Assembly: GCA_025350445.1 (NCBI GenBank)
Contig: JANXXV010000850.1
Location: 1-17,682, forward strand
Source: Bryobacteraceae bacterium
Lineage (GTDB): Bacteria; Acidobacteriota; Terriglobia; Bryobacterales; Bryobacteraceae
Reading direction: 5' to 3'
DNA: 17,682 nucleotides
Each line of letters opens with the position of its first letter. The stretch's first letter is position 1. The notes beneath the pieces are model-generated. The model worked only from the letters and a program-made list of their open reading frames with translations, was not told the origin of the DNA and made no database searches. Positions 13,574-17,682 of the stretch are shown here, one piece after another. The translations under genes were made by a program, and so were the position numbers.

Positions 13574-14197
13574 TGTTCACCTCTGTCTGCTTTGGGCAAG
13601 TGGGTTTCTTTTCACAACCGGTGGACTTCTGCCGCGCCTTCAAGGAAGCAATCGCCGCGTTCAGTGCATCCTTCCGCGCCTTTTCTTTCACGGGGTCGGG
13701 CAGCACTTTGGATGCGTCGGCAAGCTTGGCCTGTGGACCCGTCAATGCATTAGCAAGGTCTTTGCAAATGGATTCATCCAGGCACCCCTTAGCAGTGCTT
13801 CCGAAGTCTTTCAGGAACTTCAAGTCCTGCCACACGGAAGTCTTCGTGGTCAGCGCTTCCAGCGCGTTCGAAGCATTTTCGATGGTGTCGCCATCCACTG
13901 ACAGCTTGTTCAGTGTAGAAAGATATTTGTCATAATTTTCCGATTCCCGCGTCAGCAGTTCGTGCGTAGATTCCGCGTCTGGCGGCGGATGCCGGAAAAT
14001 GCCGTCTCAAAGTCCTGCCTGCTTTGCGTTGAGAGGTTTTGCAGCATGCGGTCGAACAATTCCTTGCTGTCCACCTTCTCTATCGCCTTCAATGCCTGTT
14101 GCGCGGCGGTGTCCAGGTCCTTCCGGTACAACCGCTGTCCGTTCGCCGCTCCAGCCAAGGAAAGAATGGTCAGTGCAATTGCTAAGACGTTCCGCAT
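13566..14197 (-). pseudogene. Secreted helical protein of about 210 aa, broken by a one-base frameshift
   Basis: A minus-strand frame from ATG 14197 codes a Sec signal (MRNVLAIALTILSLAGAANGQ) and a helical domain up to SGIRRQ, then runs into a stop at 13952. Beginning at about 13977 a frame shifted by one base continues without a stop: AESTHELLTRESENYDKYL, then STLNKLSVDGDTIENAS, and on to EVNNG with the stop at 13566. The whole span is 632 nt, one short of a multiple of three, as expected for a single-base loss near 13975-13992. The restored protein would be about 210 aa, helical, with two C-terminal Cys pairs (GCLDESIC, GCEKKPTC) that could form disulfides. ATG 14197 has GGGGAG (14203-14208) 5 nt upstream. 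Family unknown. The break may be a real mutation or a sequencing error. Confidence 0.75.
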
Positions 14198-14289
14198 TCG
14201 GGCTCCCCTATTCAGATAAGCGGAAATACAGCACGAGCCCCGCCAAACTTTTTTGAAAGGATCGCCCGCACCGCGGCATTTGCCTGAGT

Positions 14290-14294
14290 GGAGG
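14290..14294 (+). promoter_or_regulatory. Ribosome binding site fixing the VIT/vWA start at 14300
   Basis: GGAGG lies 5 nt before ATG 14300. The in-frame GTG at 14288 overlaps this motif and would put four extra residues before the signal peptide, so 14300 is preferred. Confidence 0.7.
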
Positions 14295-14299
14295 TCGCG

Positions 14300-16450
14300 A
14301 TGCTTCGACGACTACTGGTTCTTTCCTCACTCTGGCTGCTTCCCTGCCTGGCGCAAGTGGTAATTATCGATGGACACTGGCCGCGCATTCCGATGCCGCA
14401 GCCGATGCCCGTCCGGTCCGATTGCAGAATCCGGTCGGTAGATGTACATGCCGACATTCAGGATCAGGCGGCGAAGGTCCGCATTTCACAGGTGTTTCAG
14501 AATCCGTCCAATGTTCCGATGGAGGCGCAGTTGCTTTTTCCCCTGCCGGAAGGCGCGGCCGTCAGCGGGCTGACGTTACTGGTGGACGGCAAGGAGATGC
14601 CCGGCCGCCTGCTGGGCAAAGACGAAGCGCGGCGCATCTACGAAGACATTGTGCGCCGCCGCCGCGACCCCGCGCTATTGGAATACATGGGCCGGGACCT
14701 GTTCCAGACCAGCGTGTTCCCAGTCCCTCCCGGCGGCGAGAGTACAGCGCAACTACGCTACTCGCAGTTACTGAAGAAAGACAGCGGGTTGATCGATTTC
14801 CTGCTGCCACTGGGCAATTCGAAATACTCGGTCATGCCGGTAGAGAACTTCTCTGTAACAGTGAACGTCGCAGCCACCGCGCCCATCCGAACGGTGTATA
14901 GCCCCACGCACCAGCTTGACATCACGCGGCCCGATGCCACGCACGCAGTTTCCAAACTCACGCTGCACAACGTCACAAATCCGGATGACCTGCGGCTGCT
15001 GTACTCCACCGATGCCAGCCCGGTGGGATTGAACGTCCTCAGCTTCAAGCCCGACGACAAAGAGGACGGCTACTTTGTGCTGCTGGCAACTCCGGACACC
15101 CGCGCCGGCGGCGCTCCAAGAATCGCGAAGACCATGCTCTTCTTGTGCGACCGCTCCGGCAGCATGAGTGGCAAGAAGATCGAACAAGCCAAAGCAGCGC
15201 TGCAATTTCTGGTGCGCCAGCTCGAACCCGGCGACACGTTCAACATCATTGCCTACGATTCCGACGTGGAAAGCTTCCGCCCCGAGTTGCAGCGCGCGGA
15301 CGCGGCGGCGATTCGCAGCGCCCTCGCCTGGGTGGACGGATTGTCGGCGGGCGGCGGAACCAATATAGACGGCGCACTCCGCACCGGGCTGCGAATGCTG
15401 ACCGATTCCTCGCGGCCCAACTACGTGCTGTTCCTGACGGACGGCCAGCCAACAGTGGGAGAAACGCAGGAGGCCAAAATCGCCGCCAACGCGGCACAGG
15501 AGAATAAAGTCAACGCGCGGATGTTCGTGTTCGGGGTCGGCTTCGATGTCAACGGCAGGCTGCTGGACCGGTTGGCTCGGGGCCTGCGCGGGCAGTCCGT
15601 TTATGTGCGGCCGAATGAGAACATTGAGGCGCCTGTCTCCGCGCTATACGCAAAAGTGGGCTCACCGGCAATGACGGACGTTGCCGTAGACATCCAACTC
15701 GACGGCGGCGTCACCTCCCGCCTCTATCCGCGCCAAATGCCGGATCTGTTCCGCGGCGATCAGTTGGTCCTGGTCGGCCGTTACCGCAAAGGCGGCGCTG
15801 CGAAGATCAATCTCACGGGTCAGGCGGGCGGAAAAAAGCAGGCATTCACCTTCCATTCCACATTCGCCGATACATCATCCGGCGAGGCCAACAGCTTCGT
15901 CGCCAGGCTCTGGGCCACCCGCCGCATCGGCGAAATTATCGACGACCTGGACCTGCACGGCTGCAATCAGGAGTTGGTTGACGAACTGGTCGCACTCTCG
16001 CAAAAGCACGGCATATTGACGCCGTACACATCCTTCCTGGCGGATGACAACGTAAGCTTGAGTTCCCGAAAGGACAACGCAGCGTTCGCAGCCCGCTCGG
16101 CCGCCGATCAACTCAGCGTGGTTGGAGGCTCGGCCGGTTTCATGCAACGCGAAGAGAAGGCCAAGTTCCAGAACGCCACCAATGCTCCCGCCGCGCCCGG
16201 AGCCCCATCGCAGGCACTACGACAAGTAGGCCAGAAGGCGTTCTTTAAGAAGGATAGGCTCTGGCAGGATTCTACCGTCACTGCCGAGCAGGCGAAATCA
16301 GCGATCCATGTGGTGCAGTTCAGCCCCAAGTATTTCGAGCTGGCGGCATCCCATGGCGGCGCCATGGCTCGGTACCTGGCATTCAATGAACCAGTGCTGG
16401 TGAACCTTGGCGCGCAGACTTACCAGATTGACCCAGACACTGCACGATAA
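14300..16450 (+). CDS. Secreted VIT/von Willebrand factor A domain protein
   Basis: The 716-aa product has a Sec signal (MLRRLLVLSSLWLLPCLAQ). Residues about 30-165 are a VIT domain, as in inter-alpha-trypsin inhibitor heavy chains: VDVHADIQDQAAKVRISQVF, FPLPEGAAVSGLTL, RIYEDIV and FPVPPGGESTAQLRY. A vWA domain follows (about 275-455) with a complete metal-ion-dependent adhesion site: DRSGS (D284, S286, S288), T354 in GGGTNID, and D381 in FLTDGQPT. A strand-rich region and a tail (VGQKAFFKKDRLWQDS) complete the usual bacterial layout. It probably binds a protein or surface ligand through Mg2+ at or outside the cell envelope. It diverges from the small secreted gene across a 102-nt spacer. I saw no LPXTG or C-terminal anchor. 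Confidence 0.92.
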   Translation: MLRRLLVLSSLWLLPCLAQVVIIDGHWPRIPMPQPMPVRSDCRIRSVDVHADIQDQAAKVRISQVFQNPSNVPMEAQLLFPLPEGAAVSGLTLLVDGKEMPGRLLGKDEARRIYEDIVRRRRDPALLEYMGRDLFQTSVFPVPPGGESTAQLRYSQLLKKDSGLIDFLLPLGNSKYSVMPVENFSVTVNVAATAPIRTVYSPTHQLDITRPDATHAVSKLTLHNVTNPDDLRLLYSTDASPVGLNVLSFKPDDKEDGYFVLLATPDTRAGGAPRIAKTMLFLCDRSGSMSGKKIEQAKAALQFLVRQLEPGDTFNIIAYDSDVESFRPELQRADAAAIRSALAWVDGLSAGGGTNIDGALRTGLRMLTDSSRPNYVLFLTDGQPTVGETQEAKIAANAAQENKVNARMFVFGVGFDVNGRLLDRLARGLRGQSVYVRPNENIEAPVSALYAKVGSPAMTDVAVDIQLDGGVTSRLYPRQMPDLFRGDQLVLVGRYRKGGAAKINLTGQAGGKKQAFTFHSTFADTSSGEANSFVARLWATRRIGEIIDDLDLHGCNQELVDELVALSQKHGILTPYTSFLADDNVSLSSRKDNAAFAARSAADQLSVVGGSAGFMQREEKAKFQNATNAPAAPGAPSQALRQVGQKAFFKKDRLWQDSTVTAEQAKSAIHVVQFSPKYFELAASHGGAMARYLAFNEPVLVNLGAQTYQIDPDTAR

Positions 16451-16456
16451 TATAAT
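16428..16456 (+). promoter_or_regulatory. Near-consensus sigma70-type promoter
   Basis: TTGACC (16428-16433) and TATAAT (16451-16456) are separated by exactly 17 bp, 11 of 12 consensus bases. The -35 lies inside the end of the VIT/vWA gene and the -10 starts right after its stop. Transcription would begin near 16463 and enter a region with no intact plus-strand gene, then run antisense to the LysM gene. Confidence 0.55.
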
Positions 16457-16484
16457 CGCTGGCGAAGATCCGTTCGTCAACTAG

Positions 16485-16725
16485 CGGCGCTGCTACACCA
16501 TGATCCCGCCGCCGCATTCGTTCATGGAGCATATCCCAGCCGCCAGCGGTACGGACCTCGCGCTCGGGACCTTTCCGCGGCAACAAGGAAAAAATGGCGA
16601 ACGGAAAAGAACCGGTGGTGAGGAAGGGATTACTGGCGGTTCCTGAAGGCCCAGGGCTGGGTTTGGATCTGAATGAAGATTATTTACGGCAGCATCTGTC
16701 AAAGGGCGAGACCTACTGGAGTTGA
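16485..16725 (+). pseudogene. Decayed 3' end of an enolase-superfamily (MR/MLE) gene
   Basis: From about 16485 a plus-strand frame reads MIPPPHSFMEHIPAASGTDL and on to FPRQQGK. It then breaks by one base at a run of six A (16589-16594) and continues in the next frame as MANGKEPVVRKGLLAVPEGP and GLGLDLNEDYLRQHL, ending GETYWS with a TGA at 16723-16725. The VPEGPGLGLDLNED segment is the usual C-terminal strand of mandelate-racemase/muconate-lactonizing-type enzymes, and xxFMEHIP fits the strand before it. Removing one A restores one frame. The first roughly 300 residues, with all catalytic residues, are missing, and an in-frame TAG (16482-16484) lies just upstream. It is a remnant of a subgroup different from the intact enzyme at 11960. 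Confidence 0.65.
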
Positions 16726-16742
16726 GTCCCGCCCCAAAGAAT

Positions 16743-16756
16743 CGGAGATTACTCCG
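16743..16756 (-). terminator. Weak hairpin at the end of the LysM gene
   Basis: CGGAG (16743-16747) and CTCCG (16752-16756) pair around a 4-nt loop that contains the TAA stop of the LysM gene. On the minus strand ATTCTTT follows. The stem is only 5 bp, so terminator function is doubtful. Confidence 0.25.
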
Positions 16757-17159
16757 CTGCCGGAATCCGCAACTCATCGCCCGGATGAATCACGCTGTGT
16801 TCGTCTTCCAATTTGTCGGGATTGGCTTCGATGATACGAGGGAACAGATTCCCCGCCCCGTAGAAGTGGCTGCTGATCTTCCACAGTGAGTCTCCCGCAA
16901 CAACGGTGTAAATGGTGTCCTCGGGAGGAGGCGGAGGCAAGCTGCTATCCACGGAGATATCAGCCGTCAAATCGCCGTAAGACGCATCCACCACTTTGAT
17001 CTGATCCCACACTTTATTCTTGACAGCTTCCGTCGGCGCCGCGCCCTGCATGAATAGTTTGCCGTCTTGTACGTGCAGATGATCCAACCGCACGCCCTGC
17101 TTTTTAATCAGGTCCAACACGGATGCGTACTTGGTCTTCAACTCTTCTAATTCGTCCAT
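16749..17159 (-). CDS. BON-like/LysM domain protein (YgaU/Kbp-like)
   Basis: The 136-aa product has a helical N terminus (residues 1-20), a BON-like unit (about 22-72, with LDHLHVQDGKLFMQGAA and AVKNKVWDQIK), a proline-rich linker (LPPPPPED) and a C-terminal LysM domain (about 83-133: YTVVAGDSLWKISSHFYG, then IIEANP and IHPGDELRIP). This order and length match the BON-LysM family of E. coli Kbp/YgaU (149 aa), a small K+-binding protein. There is no signal peptide, consistent with that family but unusual for a peptidoglycan-binding LysM protein. An AAAGGAG (plus 17169-17175) lies 9 nt upstream of the ATG. It follows the small secreted gene by 37 nt on the same strand, so cotranscription is likely. 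Function as an ion- or stress-related protein is inferred by family. Confidence 0.88.
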   Translation of the reverse strand: MDELEELKTKYASVLDLIKKQGVRLDHLHVQDGKLFMQGAAPTEAVKNKVWDQIKVVDASYGDLTADISVDSSLPPPPPEDTIYTVVAGDSLWKISSHFYGAGNLFPRIIEANPDKLEDEHSVIHPGDELRIPAAE

Positions 17160-17196
17160 CGTCGATTGCTCCTTTGGCCTAGGTTAGAGGCCGCGG

Positions 17197-17559
17197 TTAC
17201 TTCTTGGTTTCGGCTTTCGCTTTGGCGTCGCCTTTCTTACCAATCGCCGGCGCCTTGGCAGCCCGGTAACCCGCTTTGGCGGCATCGGCTTCGGTCATGA
17301 ATTTGCCGCGTTTCGTGTTGCCGAAAAATTCGCCGTCTTTGTGCCAAACACCGCTCCCCAGATTCACCCAAACCAGGCCTTTCGCTTTCGCATCCGCAAT
17401 TTCAGCAGCGGTTGGAGCAGGCGTGGCGTCTGCCTTCTTGGCAGCCGCGGTGGTTTTCTTGGCGGCAGCCGGAGGAGTCTGGGCAGCAGCGGAGTAGGGC
17501 ATCAGCGACGCCGCCAGCAGCGCGGCGGTCAGTGCGAACATCATGGATTTAGTCTTCAT
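17197..17559 (-). CDS. Small secreted Ala/Lys-rich protein with a VWVN...GYR motif domain
   Basis: The 120-aa product has a Sec signal (MKTKSMMFALTAALLAASLM, cleavage near SAAAQ, residue 26), an Ala/Lys/Pro-rich low-complexity segment (about 28-55) and a short C-terminal domain (about 60-105) with VWVNLGSGVWHKDGEFFG, then TKRGKFMTEADAAKAGYR, and a Lys/Ala tail. The pattern VWVN-SGV-H-FG-TK-GK-MTEA-A-GYR recurs in small exported bacterial proteins. Many relatives have a Cys after the His; here it is Lys, so a metal site is unlikely. The function is unknown. I start at 17559 because a good AGAGGA lies 6 nt upstream and the signal peptide then sits at the N terminus. An ATG at 17643 in the same frame would add 28 residues with no signal character. 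Confidence 0.82.
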   Translation of the reverse strand: MKTKSMMFALTAALLAASLMPYSAAAQTPPAAAKKTTAAAKKADATPAPTAAEIADAKAKGLVWVNLGSGVWHKDGEFFGNTKRGKFMTEADAAKAGYRAAKAPAIGKKGDAKAKAETKK

Positions 17560-17565
17560 TAGTGG

Positions 17566-17571
17566 TCCTCT
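17566..17571 (-). promoter_or_regulatory. Ribosome binding site fixing the start at 17559
   Basis: AGAGGA on the minus strand lies 6 nt before ATG 17559. The longer frame from 17643 has no comparable site at its start within the window. Confidence 0.6.
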
Positions 17572-17587
17572 TTCCTCTTGAGAGAGT

Positions 17588-17615
17588 AGCATAAACCTCC
17601 ACCGGCGACCGGCAA
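17588..17615 (-). promoter_or_regulatory. Possible promoter of the small secreted gene and LysM gene
   Basis: On the minus strand TTGCCG (17615-17610) and TATGCT (17593-17588) are 16 bp apart, each matching the sigma70 consensus at 4 of 6 bases. The predicted start would give a leader of about 20 nt carrying the AGAGGA site. Plausible but only moderate. Confidence 0.35.
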
Positions 17616-17682
17616 TGAAACAGAAGTGCCGAAAACGCGTCATAATTGTCTGCGGTATAGTGGATAGCTCAGTCCAAAGGGG

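Noticed and set aside
13227..13901. 224-codon plus-strand open frame across the two small minus-strand genes
   Set aside because: No RBS, and its translation is Ser/Arg/Phe-rich as expected for antisense of a helical protein. The minus-strand frames have good RBSs, a signal peptide and an 8-nt coupled overlap.
17176..17192. GGCCT/AGGCC inverted repeat between the two right-hand minus-strand genes
   Set aside because: Only 5 bp of stem with no T-run; it overlaps nothing functional that I can support.
17560..17643. 28-residue N-terminal extension of the small secreted protein
   Set aside because: It covers the RBS and probable promoter and would displace the signal peptide.
17656..17661. TATAGT as a plus-strand -10 box
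   Set aside because: No -35 at a suitable distance and no visible gene before the window ends.
17651..17682. tRNA-like GGATAGCTCAGT at the right edge
   Set aside because: The following bases (CCAAAGGGG) do not complete a D-arm with GAGC, and the window ends before any further check.

Overview
The window looks like chromosomal DNA of an Acidobacteriota bacterium, most likely of the Solibacter/Bryobacter type. This is inferred from gene content and style, not from a marker gene. The sequence is GC-rich. It is crowded with exported proteins (several Tat signals) and carries the DUF1549/DUF1553 plus DUF1501 pair typical of Acidobacteriota, Planctomycetota and Verrucomicrobiota, next to a cytochrome-fused PQQ dehydrogenase. 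No rRNA, tRNA, CRISPR array, transposase or integrase was seen.

Layout. (1) Positions 1-48, minus: the first 16 codons of a gene that leaves the window. It is separated from the next gene by a spacer holding an 11-bp perfect dyad (62-89). (2) Positions 215-3600, plus: a tight three-gene operon coding for a Tat-exported protein of uncertain family, a secreted protein with a mutarotase-like look, and a Tat-exported NHL-type beta-propeller. (3) Positions 3601-4057: a 457-bp non-coding stretch with a compact multi-fold hairpin, a terminator-like hairpin and a -10 box. (4) Positions 4058-13177, plus: a five-gene operon coding for an IPT/PPC-domain protein, an Ig-like/cytochrome/DUF1549/DUF1553 protein, a Tat-exported DUF1501 protein, a di-haem PQQ dehydrogenase and a Tat-exported L-rhamnonate-dehydratase-like enolase-superfamily enzyme. 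(5) Positions 13178-14197, minus: two small genes of unknown function that converge on the operon with no spacer; the upstream, secreted one carries a single-base frameshift. (6) Positions 14300-16450, plus: a secreted VIT/von Willebrand A protein. (7) Positions 16451-16748: a near-consensus sigma70-type promoter followed by the decayed 3' end of a second enolase-superfamily gene. (8) Positions 16749-17559, minus: a LysM/BON protein and a small secreted Ala/Lys-rich protein.

How the genes may work together. The large operon pairs an outer-compartment oxidation module (PQQ dehydrogenase with two c-haems, and a DUF1549 protein with further haem-like motifs) with a sugar-acid dehydratase that carries its own Tat signal. 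The simplest reading is an extracytoplasmic route: an aldose or alcohol is oxidised by the PQQ enzyme, electrons pass to c-type cytochromes, and an aldonic acid is dehydrated to a 2-keto-3-deoxy acid outside the cytoplasm. The dehydrogenase carries the Asp-X-Asp pair that in related enzymes marks lanthanide use. The pathway is inference; the domain and motif assignments are read directly from the sequence.
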